Assembly (NCBI RefSeq): GCF_014649015.1
Contig: NZ_BMSF01000002.1
Span: 62,001 to 126,000 of the forward strand
From: Streptomyces narbonensis
Lineage (GTDB): Bacteria; Actinomycetota; Actinomycetes; Streptomycetales; Streptomycetaceae
DNA length: 64,000 nt
Direction: 5' to 3'
The position numbers were made by a program, and so were the translations under genes. The notes under the pieces are model-generated. The model was given only the letters and a program-made list of their open reading frames with translations, searched no databases and was not told where the DNA came from. Shown one piece after another: positions 48,354 to 56,969 of the stretch. Every line of letters starts with the position of its first letter. Position 1 is the stretch's first letter.

Positions 48354-49559
48354 ATGGCGGCCACGGTCACCCAGGCGGCACCCAGCATCACCGATCTCTA
48401 CGTGGATCACATCTCGACGATTCCGGCGAACGCCGGCGACAAGGTCAAGCTCTTCGTCCGGGAGCACAAGGCACACTCCCACGGCGGCGGCCCGCGTCGG
48501 CCCGTCCTGATGCTGCACGGCCGCAGCGTCGCGGGCGTGGCGGTCTTCGACCTTCCGTACAAGGAGTACAGCTGGGCCGCGAAGCTGGCGAAGGCCGGCC
48601 ACGACGTGTACGTGATGGAGCTGCAGGGCTCCGGCTTGTCCACCCGGCCGAGGATGGACGACCACCGCAACGTCAGCCCGGCCCCGTCCCAGCGCGGACT
48701 CCTCGTCCCGAACCCGAACGCCGCGATCTACACCGGCCCGGTGGAGTACGGGAGCCAGCTGAACAACTCGCAGAGCGACTGGGACGAGGTCGACGCCGTC
48801 GTCGACTTCGTCCTCGACCGCGCCGGCGTCACGAAGCTGGACCTCGTCGGCTATTCCGCGGGGTCCCAGCAGCTTGGGCCCTATGCCATCAAGCACCACG
48901 GCAAGGTGCGCAGCCTCTTCCTGGTGGCGCCGATCTTCCCGCCGAACGGCAGGAAGAGCAAGGACGGGACCGATTTCGACGCCCCGCAGCCCATGCCGGT
49001 GTCCGCTCCCGAGGGGGCCTTCGACTTTCCGATGACGGTGGGCACCAAGGGCGGCCTCGAAAACTCCTGGCAGAGGGACCTGAAGTGTCCCGACCAGCGC
49101 GAGCCCGCCATGGTCGACGAGGCGTGGAAGGCGATGATGGCGGCCGACCCCATCGGCGCCACCTGGGGCGGCAAGGTGCCCGGTTCCCCGGAGGGGCTGA
49201 ACCGGATCCGGAACTCCTTCTGGTGGGGCTGGAACTCCACCACCGTGGCGCTGCACAAGGTCCTCGGCGACAAGGTGCCCGTGTGCATCGTGTACGGGGA
49301 GCACGACTCGATCGTCAACACCTCGCCGGACCTCGGACTGACGTACTTCTCGACGCCCGAGCTCTACCGGAAGATGCCCGGGAAGAAGAAGCTGATGTTC
49401 CGGATCTCCTGCGCGGGCCACCAGGTGCTCTGGGAGCACCAGGCCGAGCTGGTGCACAGCATGTCCGAGGATTGGCTGAAGAACAACAAGGTCGAGGGCG
49501 CGACCAGGGGAAGCTACGACCGGGACGCGGACGGGGCCCTCACCCTGCTGGAGGAGTGA
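48354..49559 (+). CDS. Alpha/beta hydrolase
   Basis: 401 residues from ATG 48354 (AACGGAG upstream); earlier in-frame starts lie in non-conserved DNA. Hydrolase features: oxyanion motif LMLHGRSVAG, nucleophile elbow LVGYSAGSQQ (Ser in G-Y-S-A-G), acid in VYGEHDSIVN and catalytic His in CAGHQVLWEH. No signal peptide, so it is likely cytoplasmic. The insertion between the elbow and the acid is long (about 130 residues), consistent with a lid domain. Substrate unknown; transcribed divergently from the beta-oxidation operon, so lipid or ester substrates are conceivable. Confidence 0.88.
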   Translation: MAATVTQAAPSITDLYVDHISTIPANAGDKVKLFVREHKAHSHGGGPRRPVLMLHGRSVAGVAVFDLPYKEYSWAAKLAKAGHDVYVMELQGSGLSTRPRMDDHRNVSPAPSQRGLLVPNPNAAIYTGPVEYGSQLNNSQSDWDEVDAVVDFVLDRAGVTKLDLVGYSAGSQQLGPYAIKHHGKVRSLFLVAPIFPPNGRKSKDGTDFDAPQPMPVSAPEGAFDFPMTVGTKGGLENSWQRDLKCPDQREPAMVDEAWKAMMAADPIGATWGGKVPGSPEGLNRIRNSFWWGWNSTTVALHKVLGDKVPVCIVYGEHDSIVNTSPDLGLTYFSTPELYRKMPGKKKLMFRISCAGHQVLWEHQAELVHSMSEDWLKNNKVEGATRGSYDRDADGALTLLEE

Positions 49560-49632
49560 GGACCCCGTCATGGGACCCGGTCGTGAGGACCCGCTCGTGA
49601 GGCTCCGTCGTACGGGCCTCCGGGCCGCCGGC

Positions 49633-50916
49633 TCAGGCCTCCGCGGCCAGGGCCTCGACGAGCAGCGGGGTCACGAGCCCGACCTGCCAGGGGCGCGCGC
49701 CGTGGCCCGCCAGGGCGGCGGCCACGGCGTCCGCGTCGGCCGGCGTCGGCGGTTCCCAGCAGACGCGGCGGACCGTGTCCGGGGTGATCAGGTTCTCCTG
49801 GGGGAGGTTCAGCTCCTCCGCGAGCGCCGAGACCGCGGTGCGGGCCGCCGCGAGACGGGCCGCCGCGACCGGGTCCTTGTCCGCCCAGGCGCGCGGCGGG
49901 GGCGGGCCCGCGACCTGCGTGCCCGGCTGGGGGAGCTCGCTCTCGGGCAGGGCCCTGGCCCGGTCCACCGCGGCCTGCCACTGCTCCAGCTGCCGCCGAC
50001 CCATCCGGTTGCCGAAACCGGGCAGGGCGGTGAGCGCGGCCACGTTCACCGGCACCGCGAGCGCCGCCTCGACGATCGCCGCGTCGCTCAGCACCTTGCC
50101 GGGGGAGACGTCCCGCCGCTGGGCGACCTTGTCACGGGCCGTCCACAGCTCCCGTACGACCGCCATCTGGCGGCGGCGGCGCACCTTGTGCATGCCGGAG
50201 GTGCGGCGCCACGGGTCCTTGCGCGGGGGGGCGGGCGGGGCGGAGGCGATCGCGTCGAACTCCTGGTGCGCCCACTCCAGCTTCCCCTGCCGGTCGAGCT
50301 CCTTCTCCAGCGCGTCGCGCAGGTCGACGAGGAGCTCGACGTCCAGCGCCGCGTACCGGAGCCAGGGCTCGGGAAGCGGGCGGGTGGACCAGTCGACGGC
50401 GGAGTGGCCCTTCTCCAGGGCGTAGCCGAGGACGGACTCGACCATCGCGCCGAGGCCGACACGCGGGAAGCCCGCGAGCCGTCCGGCCAGCTCGGTGTCG
50501 AAGAGCGAGGTGGGGAGCATGCCTATGTCGCGCAGGCACGGAAGGTCCTGGGTCGCGGCGTGCAGGATCCACTCGGTTCCGGCGAGCGCCTCGCCGAGCC
50601 CCGAGAGGTCGGGGCAGCCCACGGGGTCGATGAGCGCGGTGCCCGCGCCCTCGCGGCGGAGCTGCACGAGATAGGCGCGCTGCCCGTAGCGGTAGCCGGA
50701 GGCGCGCTCGGCGTCGACGGCCACCGGGCCGCTCCCGGCGGCGAAGGCGGCGATCACCTCGGCGAGGGCGTCCTCCGTCTCGACGACGGGCGGGATCCCC
50801 TCGCGGGGCTCCAGCAACGGGATCGGAAGCCCATTCGCAGGGACATCGTCGTCCGGGGGGCCGCCCCCGGTGGTGCGCAGTGCTGTGTCTGCTGCGGTCT
50901 CTTGGGCGTCGGTCAC
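49633..50916 (-). CDS. Ribonuclease D-like 3'-5' exonuclease with HRDC domains
   Basis: 427 residues. DEDDy exonuclease motifs: Exo I VAVDAERASG, Exo II HAATQDLPCLRDIG and Exo III YAALDVELLVDL. A helical HRDC domain follows (DVSPGKVLSDAAIVEAAL), then a second C-terminal helical region. Such enzymes trim tRNA and other small RNA 3' ends. The GTG start has no ribosome site and lies 7 bases after GATACC, so the mRNA is likely leaderless, with the -35 inside the palindrome at 50936-50983. Confidence 0.93.
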   Translation of the reverse strand: MTDAQETAADTALRTTGGGPPDDDVPANGLPIPLLEPREGIPPVVETEDALAEVIAAFAAGSGPVAVDAERASGYRYGQRAYLVQLRREGAGTALIDPVGCPDLSGLGEALAGTEWILHAATQDLPCLRDIGMLPTSLFDTELAGRLAGFPRVGLGAMVESVLGYALEKGHSAVDWSTRPLPEPWLRYAALDVELLVDLRDALEKELDRQGKLEWAHQEFDAIASAPPAPPRKDPWRRTSGMHKVRRRRQMAVVRELWTARDKVAQRRDVSPGKVLSDAAIVEAALAVPVNVAALTALPGFGNRMGRRQLEQWQAAVDRARALPESELPQPGTQVAGPPPPRAWADKDPVAAARLAAARTAVSALAEELNLPQENLITPDTVRRVCWEPPTPADADAVAAALAGHGARPWQVGLVTPLLVEALAAEA

Positions 50917-50935
50917 CTGTCAAGGGTATCGGTGA

Positions 50936-50983
50936 ACGGCAAGCGCCTGTCGACGGAACGTTCCGTCGACAGGCGCTTGCCGT
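50936..50983. terminator. 48-bp perfect palindrome: whiI terminator overlapping the next promoter
   Basis: Bases 50936-50959 are the exact reverse complement of 50960-50983, with no loop in the DNA. It lies just after the whiI stop, so it should terminate whiI. On the minus strand its distal half supplies TCGACA, 17 bases before GATACC (50929-50924), a good -35/-10 pair for the RNase D-like gene. Confidence 0.9.
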
Positions 50984-50997
50984 CCCTCGGCCTCGTA

Positions 50998-51663
50998 TCA
51001 GTGGATGATGCCCGTCCGCAGGGCCACCGCGACCATGCCGGCGCGGTCGCCGGTGCCCAGCTTGCGGGCGATGCGGGCGAGGTGGCTCTTGACGGTGAGG
51101 GCGGAGAGGCCCATGGAGACTCCGATCGCCTTGTTCGACTGGCCCTCCGCGACGAGCCGGAGCACCTCGACCTCACGGCCGGAGAGCTCGCGGTAGCCGC
51201 CCGGGTGGCTCGGGGCACCCGGGGGGCGGCGGTGGCCGAGACGCGCGGCGGCGGAGCCGATGGGGGCGGCTCCGGGCCGGGTCGGATGACCGATGTTGGT
51301 CCGGGTGCCGGTGACGACATAGCCCTTCACGCCGCCCGCCAGGGCGTTGCGTACGGCGCCGATGTCATCGGCGGCCGAGAGGGCGAGGCCGTTGGGCCAG
51401 CCCGCGGCGCGGGTCTCGGACAGCAGGGTCAGGCCGCTGCCGTCGGGCAGGTGGACGTCGGCAACGCAGATGTCGCGCGGGTTGCCGACGCGGGGACGTG
51501 CCTCCGCGATGGACGAAGCCTCGATCACGTCGCGTACTCCGAGGGCCCACAGGTGGCGGGTCACGGTGGAGCGGACGCGCGGGTCGGCCACGACGACCAT
51601 GGCCGTCGGCTTGTTCGGGCGGTAGGCGACCAGGCTTGCGGGCTGCTCGAGGAGAACGGACAC
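50998..51663 (-). CDS. whiI: WhiI, atypical response regulator required for sporulation
   Basis: 221 residues from GTG 51663, which follows AGGAGG. The N-terminal receiver-like domain (PTAMVVVADPRVRSTV, VADVHLPDGSG with Asp69) is degenerate: the acidic pair of the phosphorylation pocket is reduced to a single Asp27. The C-terminal NarL/LuxR helix-turn-helix is YRELSGREVEVLRLVAEGQS with LSALTVKSHLARIARKLG. In Streptomyces WhiI pairs with BldM as a heterodimer to switch on late sporulation genes, apparently without phosphorylation. The sequence is nearly identical to what I recall of the S. coelicolor protein. Confidence 0.95.
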   Translation of the reverse strand: MSVLLEQPASLVAYRPNKPTAMVVVADPRVRSTVTRHLWALGVRDVIEASSIAEARPRVGNPRDICVADVHLPDGSGLTLLSETRAAGWPNGLALSAADDIGAVRNALAGGVKGYVVTGTRTNIGHPTRPGAAPIGSAAARLGHRRPPGAPSHPGGYRELSGREVEVLRLVAEGQSNKAIGVSMGLSALTVKSHLARIARKLGTGDRAGMVAVALRTGIIH

Positions 51664-51788
51664 CAGGCCTCCTGGGGGGAAGGATGCGGGACGGAGCCGG
51701 CTCGGGGATGAAGCCGGGGGGCGAACCCGTGCTGCTGATGGGGTCACTGACTCCTTCGGCAGCTGGGCCGCCCTCCTTTAGGGAAAGA

Positions 51789-51802
51789 TCACGATTTGGT
51801 GA
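51789..51802. promoter_or_regulatory. TCAC-N6-GTGA inverted repeat upstream of whiI
   Basis: A 4+4 bp inverted repeat in the AT-rich block 51783-51812, 126 bases before the whiI start. whiI is a known target of BldM in S. venezuelae; this site is a candidate but its match to the BldM consensus was not tested. Confidence 0.35.
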
Positions 51803-51848
51803 GTAACAATTAGGGCAATTCGGACGCGTGATCGATCATCCTACGAGC

Positions 51849-51882
51849 GGACCCCCTTCCGAGGGCCCTCGGAAGGGGGTCC
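51849..51882. terminator. 34-bp perfect palindrome after the DUF3000 gene
   Basis: GGACCCCCTTCCGAGGG (51849-51865) is directly followed by its reverse complement (51866-51882). It sits 24 bases beyond the DUF3000 stop in its direction of transcription, so it is a likely terminator isolating the whiI promoter. Confidence 0.8.
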
Positions 51883-51905
51883 CCGGACCGGTCCCGGAGC
51901 CGCTC

Positions 51906-52607
51906 CTACGCCTGCTGAGGGCCCCGCCGCTGGGGCAGCGAGACGACCCCCGCGCCCGTCACCGTCCCCGTCGGCCCCGCCCCCGGCTCGGATGTCGCGG
52001 GAGGCAGGCCCGCGATCTGGCAGAGCAGATCACACCAGGCCGCCAGGTGCGCCCCCGTGTCCGGCACCCCGCCCATCCCTTCGCGCGGCGTCCAGGAGGC
52101 CCGGATCTCGATCTGGGTCGCGGGGCGCCGGTCCGCCAGCCCGCCGAAGTAGTGCGAGCCGGCCATCGTGACGGTCCCGCTCGCCTCCCCGTACGCGAGC
52201 CCGCGCGCCTCCATCGCCCCGGTCAGCCAGGACCAGCACACCTCGGGGAGCAGCGGGTCCGCCGCCATCTCCGGCTCCAGCTCCGCCCGGACGAGCGTCA
52301 CGAGCCGGAACGTGCCCTTCCATGCCTCGTGGCCGTCCGGATCGTGCAGCAGCACGAGCCGGCCGTCCGCGAGATCGTCCTCGCCGTCGACGACGGCCGC
52401 CTCCACCGCGTACGCGTACGGGGCCAGGCGCTGCGGGGGCCTGGTCGGGTCGATCTCGATCTCGGAACGCAGTCGCGCCGATCGCAGCGCCTCCACCGCA
52501 CGCCGGAAGGCGGGGGGTACCGGGTTCGTCTCCGTACTGTCCGCTGTCTCGTCCGTCCCTCTTTTGCCGTCGGAATGATCGGAAAAATGTCCCTGAGCCG
52601 CAGCCAT
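51906..52607 (-). CDS. DUF3000 family protein
   Basis: 233 residues from ATG 52607. An acidic Asp/Glu/Thr-rich start is followed by the DUF3000 core: [50 protein letters not shown] and [17 protein letters not shown]. Found widely in Actinobacteria next to hemE, with which it is divergent here. Function unknown. The core has no signal peptide or membrane span. There is no ribosome site; TACTCT ends 7 bases before the ATG, so a leaderless transcript is likely. The Gly/Ala/Pro C-terminal tail appears disordered. Confidence 0.88.
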   Translation of the reverse strand: MAAAQGHFSDHSDGKRGTDETADSTETNPVPPAFRRAVEALRSARLRSEIEIDPTRPPQRLAPYAYAVEAAVVDGEDDLADGRLVLLHDPDGHEAWKGTFRLVTLVRAELEPEMAADPLLPEVCWSWLTGAMEARGLAYGEASGTVTMAGSHYFGGLADRRPATQIEIRASWTPREGMGGVPDTGAHLAAWCDLLCQIAGLPPATSEPGAGPTGTVTGAGVVSLPQRRGPQQA

Positions 52608-52697
52608 GCGGGGAAGAGTAGGCGGAATGGGGCCTCTGTGCGGGGAGGACACCCGCCCCGCACGAGCGGCTTCCCGCCACATGCGAAGATTCTGGGC

Positions 52698-53774
52698 GTG
52701 AGTGCCAATGAACGCCCGCAGGGCCACCAGACGAAGCAGCAGTCGCGGACGTACGACTCCGCGTTCCTCCGGGCATGCCGGCGCGAGCCCGTGCCGCACA
52801 CCCCCGTCTGGTTCATGCGGCAGGCCGGGCGCTCCCTCCCCGAGTACCTGAAGGTCCGCGAGGGCATCCCGATGCTCGAGTCGTGCATGCGGCCCGAGCT
52901 GGTCACCGAGATCACGCTCCAGCCGGTGCGCCGCCACAAGGTCGACGCGGCCATCTACTTCAGCGACATCGTCGTCCCGCTCAAGGCCATCGGCCTCGAC
53001 CTCGACATCAAGCCCGGCGTCGGCCCGGTCGTCGCCGACCCGATCCGGACCCGCGCCGACCTGGCCCGGCTGCGCGACCTGACCCCCGAGGACGTCCACT
53101 ACGTCACCGAGGCCATCGGGATGCTCACCGCCGAGCTGGGCGAGACCCCGCTCATCGGCTTCGCGGGCGCGCCTTTCACCCTCGCGAGCTACCTCGTCGA
53201 GGGCGGCCCGTCGCGCAGCCACGAGCGCACCAAGGCGATGATGTACGGCGACCCGCAGCTCTGGGCCGACCTGCTCGACCGCCTCGCCGAGATCACCGCG
53301 GCCTTCCTCAAGGTCCAGATCGAGGCCGGCGCCTCCGCCGTGCAGCTCTTCGACTCCTGGGTGGGTGCCCTCGCCCCGGCCGACTACCGCCGCTCGGTGA
53401 TGCCGGCCTCCGTGAAGGTCTTCGACGCGGTCGCCGAGTACGGCGTCCCGCGTATCCACTTCGGCGTGGGTACGGGTGAGCTGCTCGGCCTCATGGGCGA
53501 GGCGGGCGCGGACGTCGTCGGCGTCGACTGGCGCGTCCCGCTCGACGAGGCCGCGCGCCGCGTCGGCCCCGGAAAGGCGCTCCAGGGCAACCTGGACCCG
53601 GCCGTGCTCTTCGCCTCGACCGAGGTCGTCGAGGCGAAGGCGGACGAGGTCCTCGCCGCCGCGAAGGGCCTGGAGGGGCACGTCTTCAACCTGGGCCACG
53701 GCGTCATGCCGTCGATGGACCCGGACGCGCTGACGCGTCTCGTCGAGCACGTCCACACGCGGACCGCCGTCTGA
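52698..53774 (+). CDS. hemE: Uroporphyrinogen decarboxylase
   Basis: 358 residues from GTG 52698. Converts uroporphyrinogen III to coproporphyrinogen III. Signature motifs: [20 protein letters not shown] (substrate-binding Arg residues), [37 protein letters not shown] and [16 protein letters not shown] six bases before the GTG and no ribosome site point to leaderless translation, back to back with the DUF3000 promoter (90-base shared gap). With hemG and hemQ downstream (56.9-59.2 kb) it covers part of the coproporphyrin-dependent haem route. Confidence 0.96.
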   Translation: MSANERPQGHQTKQQSRTYDSAFLRACRREPVPHTPVWFMRQAGRSLPEYLKVREGIPMLESCMRPELVTEITLQPVRRHKVDAAIYFSDIVVPLKAIGLDLDIKPGVGPVVADPIRTRADLARLRDLTPEDVHYVTEAIGMLTAELGETPLIGFAGAPFTLASYLVEGGPSRSHERTKAMMYGDPQLWADLLDRLAEITAAFLKVQIEAGASAVQLFDSWVGALAPADYRRSVMPASVKVFDAVAEYGVPRIHFGVGTGELLGLMGEAGADVVGVDWRVPLDEAARRVGPGKALQGNLDPAVLFASTEVVEAKADEVLAAAKGLEGHVFNLGHGVMPSMDPDALTRLVEHVHTRTAV

Positions 53775-53796
53775 CACGCCTTGGGGCATACGTACG

Positions 53797-53827
53797 CGCG
53801 GGCGGCCGTCCGGGACGGCCGCCCGCG
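53797..53827. terminator. Bidirectional terminator between hemE and the secreted repeat protein
   Basis: CGCGGGCGGCCGTCC (53797-53811) pairs with 53813-53827, a 15-bp near-loopless hairpin between two converging genes. Confidence 0.88.
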
Positions 53828-53854
53828 GTGCGGGACCGGTGTGGAGGCGCGGGC

Positions 53855-54343
53855 TCAGCCCTCGCAGTTGATCGGCGCGTTGCCGACGCCCACCCGGCAG
53901 AAGTCCACGCCCAGGCTGCCGTCGACGACGCCCGCGTTGGCGGAGACCCGGAGGAGGTCGCTCCCGGCCCCGCCCGTCACGGCGCCGGTCGGGGAGACGG
54001 TCCCGGCCGTGAGGTAGTCGGACGAGTCGCCTCCGGACACCGTGCCGGAGATCGTGCCGGGCGTGCTGACGTAGTCGGCGCCGGGACCGCCGGACACCAG
54101 ACCGGCGACCGACCCGGTGACGACGATCGTGTCGTTGCCGCCGAGGCCGTTCACCTGGTCGCCGCCGGCGACGGACGCGCAGCGGATGAAGTCGCTGCCG
54201 GCGGTGCCGGACACGACCGTGCCGGTCACGGGGAGTCCGTTGACCGTGCAGGTCGTTATCGCGTGCGCCGGGGCGGCGGCGAGGGCGAGCGGGGCGATGA
54301 CGAGCGAGGCGGCGCAGAGCGCGCGCAGGGTGTGTCTGATCAT
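53855..54343 (-). CDS. Small secreted protein with RTX-like Gly/Asp repeats
   Basis: 162 residues. Sec signal peptide RALCAASLVIAPLALAAAPA with cleavage near AHA. The mature part has repeated Gly-Gly-x-x-x-Asp turns (GLGGNDTIVV, GGPGADYV, GGDSSDYL, GGAGSDLL) resembling RTX/haemolysin-type calcium-binding repeats, but it is short and has spacer strands between the turns. Four cysteines (TTCTV, IRCA, DFCRV, NCEG) probably form two disulfides. No enzyme or secretion-system partner is nearby. A calcium-responsive wall or extracellular protein is a reasonable guess. Confidence 0.85.
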   Translation of the reverse strand: MIRHTLRALCAASLVIAPLALAAAPAHAITTCTVNGLPVTGTVVSGTAGSDFIRCASVAGGDQVNGLGGNDTIVVTGSVAGLVSGGPGADYVSTPGTISGTVSGGDSSDYLTAGTVSPTGAVTGGAGSDLLRVSANAGVVDGSLGVDFCRVGVGNAPINCEG

Positions 54344-54409
54344 GTGACCACTTACCCACGGTGAGGGAATAGCCGCAAACGGTCACATCGCGTCACTCCG
54401 CCGCTCGGG

Positions 54410-55783
54410 TCATCCTGCCGCCCGAACAGCCGCCGTCGCCTTCCGGGCCGCGATCAGCACCGGGTCCCACACCGGCGAGAACGGCGGCGCGTACCCCAGG
54501 TCCAGGGCCGTCATCGCCTCCACGGTCATCCCCGCCGTCAGCGCGACCGCCGCGACGTCCACCCGCTTCGCCGCGCCCTCACGCCCCACGATCTGCACCC
54601 CGAGCAGCCGGCCAGTACGCCGCTCCGCCAGCATCTTCACCGTCATCGGCGCGGCCCCCGGGTAGTAGCCCGCCCGGCTCGTCGACTCCACCGTCACGGT
54701 CACGAACCGCAGCCCCACCTCCCGGGCGTCCTTCTCCCGCAGACCCGTCCGGGCGATCTCCAGGTCGCACACCTTCGACACCGCCGTGCCCACCACACCG
54801 GGGAAGACGGCGTAGTCGCCGCCGACGTTCGCCCCGATGACCTGGCCGTGCTTGTTCGCGTGCGTCCCCAGCGGTACGTGCCGTTCCCGGCCCGAGACCA
54901 GGTCCAGGACCTCCACGCAGTCACCGCCCGCCCAGATGTTCTCGTGACCGCGCACCCGCATCGCCAGATCGGTGAGGAGCCCGCCGTACGTGCCCAGCGG
55001 CAGCCCCGCCGCCCGCGCGAGCGAGGTCTCGGGCACCACACCCGTCCCCAGCACGACCACGTCCGCCGGATACTCGGCGGCGGCCGTCGCCACCGCCCGC
55101 ACACGGCCGTCCGCGCCCGTCAGGATCTTCGTCGCCTCCGCCGAGACGACCGTCGTGATCCCCAGGCCGTCCATCGCCCGGTGCACCAGCCGGCCCATGT
55201 CCGGATCGAGCGTCGCCATCGGCTGCTCGCCCCGGGTCAGCACCGTCACGTCGTACCCCCGGGCGAGCAGCGCCTCCGCCATCTCCACGCCGATGTAGCC
55301 CGCGCCGACCACGACCGCCCGCCGGCCCGGCGTCCGCTCCAGCGAGTCCAGCAGCGCCTGGCCGTCGTCGAGGGTCTGCACGCCGTGCACGCCGGGCGCG
55401 TCGATCCCCGGCACCGGCGGCCGCAGCGGCCGGGCCCCGGTCGCGATCACCAGCTTGTCGAAGCCCGTCCACGCCTCCGTACCCGCGTCGAGGTCCCGGG
55501 AGAGGACCCGCTGCCCGGACACGTCGATCGCGGTCACCTCGGTCCGCATCCGCAGATCGATGTCCCGGGCCCGGTGCTCCTCCGGGGACCGGGCGATCAA
55601 CTCGCCCCGCGCGGCGACGTCCCCGCCGACCCAGTACGGGATGCCGCAGGCCGAGTACGAGGAGAAGTGACCGCGCTCGAAGGCGACGATCTCCAGCTCC
55701 CCGGCGGACCTGAGCCTGCGCGCCTGCGACGCGGCGGACATGCCCGCCGCGTCGCCCCCGATGACCACCAGTCGTTCGCTCAT
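54410..55783 (-). CDS. FAD-dependent pyridine nucleotide-disulfide oxidoreductase (CoA-disulfide reductase/NADH oxidase-like)
   Basis: 457 residues. FAD motif LVVIGGDAAGMSAASQARRL, the redox Cys in SSYSACGIPYWVGG (single active-site cysteine as in CoA-disulfide reductases and NADH oxidases), FAD/NAD junction LVIATGARPLRPP, NAD motif AVVVGAGYIGVEMAEALL, second FAD motif NIWAGGDCVEV and a C-terminal dimerisation domain (GRLLGVQIVG). The start is 9 bases after the DUF4349 stop, so the two are coupled. Physiological substrate (CoA, mycothiol, persulfide or oxygen) unknown. Confidence 0.9.
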   Translation of the reverse strand: MSERLVVIGGDAAGMSAASQARRLRSAGELEIVAFERGHFSSYSACGIPYWVGGDVAARGELIARSPEEHRARDIDLRMRTEVTAIDVSGQRVLSRDLDAGTEAWTGFDKLVIATGARPLRPPVPGIDAPGVHGVQTLDDGQALLDSLERTPGRRAVVVGAGYIGVEMAEALLARGYDVTVLTRGEQPMATLDPDMGRLVHRAMDGLGITTVVSAEATKILTGADGRVRAVATAAAEYPADVVVLGTGVVPETSLARAAGLPLGTYGGLLTDLAMRVRGHENIWAGGDCVEVLDLVSGRERHVPLGTHANKHGQVIGANVGGDYAVFPGVVGTAVSKVCDLEIARTGLREKDAREVGLRFVTVTVESTSRAGYYPGAAPMTVKMLAERRTGRLLGVQIVGREGAAKRVDVAAVALTAGMTVEAMTALDLGYAPPFSPVWDPVLIAARKATAAVRAAG

Positions 55784-55792
55784 GAGAAGAAA

Positions 55793-56827
55793 CTACTTCT
55801 CGGGAGACTCCGGGGTCTCGGGAGCGCCGGAGATCCCGGGGACAGTGCGGGCCGCGGGGACGCCCGCGGCGTTCGCCTCCGGCGCGGCCGGGGTCTCCGG
55901 AGCCGGGGCCGCGGCCGGGGCAGGGCGCGCCGACAGACGCGGGCGGACCACCCGGCGCCACACCACGAAGGCGATCAGCGTCACCGCGAGCCACGGCGCC
56001 AGCGCGGCCAGCACGACCACGACCCAGGCGGCCGCGCCCACCAGCGCGTTCCACCCGCCGCCCAGCGCGTCACCGACGCCCGGGCGGCCCCCGTCCTCCT
56101 CCTTGTCGGCGCCCGGCTTCTCCTTCTCGGTCAGTTCGAGGGTGATCGTCGCCAGCGACGTCCGGTCCTTCAGGGAGGACTGCTGGGCGAGCAGGGACTC
56201 CAGGTCCGCCTGGCGGCGGCTCAGCTCGCCCTCCAGGGTGACCACGTCGGCCAGCTTCTCCGCCCGCTGCATCAGCGCCCGGACGCGCGCCACACTCGCC
56301 CGCTGGGTGGCGATCCGGCTCTCCACGTCCACCACCTGCTCGGTGACGTCCTTGGCGTCGGCCTTGCGGGCGAGGAGCCTGCCGGTGCCCGCCAGCTCGA
56401 CGAGGACCGCGTCGTACTGCTCCTGCGGCACGCGCAGCACCACATGCGAGGTGACGTAAGAGTCGTCGAGCCGCTCCGTCGACTCGTTCTCCACCCGTCC
56501 GCCCGCGCCCGCAGCCACCCTGCGGGCCGTGACCAGGGCCTTCGTGGCGTCCTCCACCTCCACGGTCAGCGAGGCGGTACGGATGACGTGCTGCTGCCGG
56601 ACCGCAGGACCGGGCTTCGCCGAAGCCTGCTCACCGCCCGGGGCCGCGTCGGCCGCACCCCCCTTCTCGGCCTGGGCGCCCCTCTCCTCCGCGCTCACGC
56701 CGCTCTTGGCGTCGCCGGCCGTCTTCCCCGCGTCGGCGGCGCCGCAGCCGGTCAGGACGAGCGAAGCCGTCAGCAGCGCGGCGGCGGCCGCCGTCCGAGC
56801 CCGTGACGACGTGCGTGTTCTGTTCAT
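55793..56827 (-). CDS. DUF4349 membrane-anchored lipoprotein
   Basis: 344 residues from ATG 56827 (GGGGGGA ribosome site). Lipobox LVLTGCG makes it a lipoprotein. An Ala/Gly/Glu linker leads to the DUF4349 core (HVIRTASLTVEVEDATKALV, VPQEQYDAVLVELAGTG) with a long coiled coil around DVESRIATQRASVARVRALM and RRQADLESLLAQQSSL. A C-terminal membrane helix (VVVVLAALAPWLAVTLIAFV) and a Pro/Ala cytoplasmic tail follow. Function unknown; the coiled coil between two membrane attachments suggests a sensor or scaffold. It is the first gene of the pair with the flavoprotein. Confidence 0.87.
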   Translation of the reverse strand: MNRTRTSSRARTAAAAALLTASLVLTGCGAADAGKTAGDAKSGVSAEERGAQAEKGGAADAAPGGEQASAKPGPAVRQQHVIRTASLTVEVEDATKALVTARRVAAGAGGRVENESTERLDDSYVTSHVVLRVPQEQYDAVLVELAGTGRLLARKADAKDVTEQVVDVESRIATQRASVARVRALMQRAEKLADVVTLEGELSRRQADLESLLAQQSSLKDRTSLATITLELTEKEKPGADKEEDGGRPGVGDALGGGWNALVGAAAWVVVVLAALAPWLAVTLIAFVVWRRVVRPRLSARPAPAAAPAPETPAAPEANAAGVPAARTVPGISGAPETPESPEK

Positions 56828-56969
56828 GAGATCCCCCCAGGGATGGATGCCGAGTCGCGTGCCCCTTGGACGTGGCGGTCCTCGGTACGGGTTTCCCTCC
56901 GGCGGTAGCGATGCGGTCACGGTCCGGCCTCGGAACGGAAGCGCGTGGGCGATTTGAGAGAGTGGTCCC

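Noticed and set aside
51828..52697. Long N-terminal extension of hemE
   Set aside because: It is antisense to the DUF3000 gene; HemE proteins begin at the chosen GTG.
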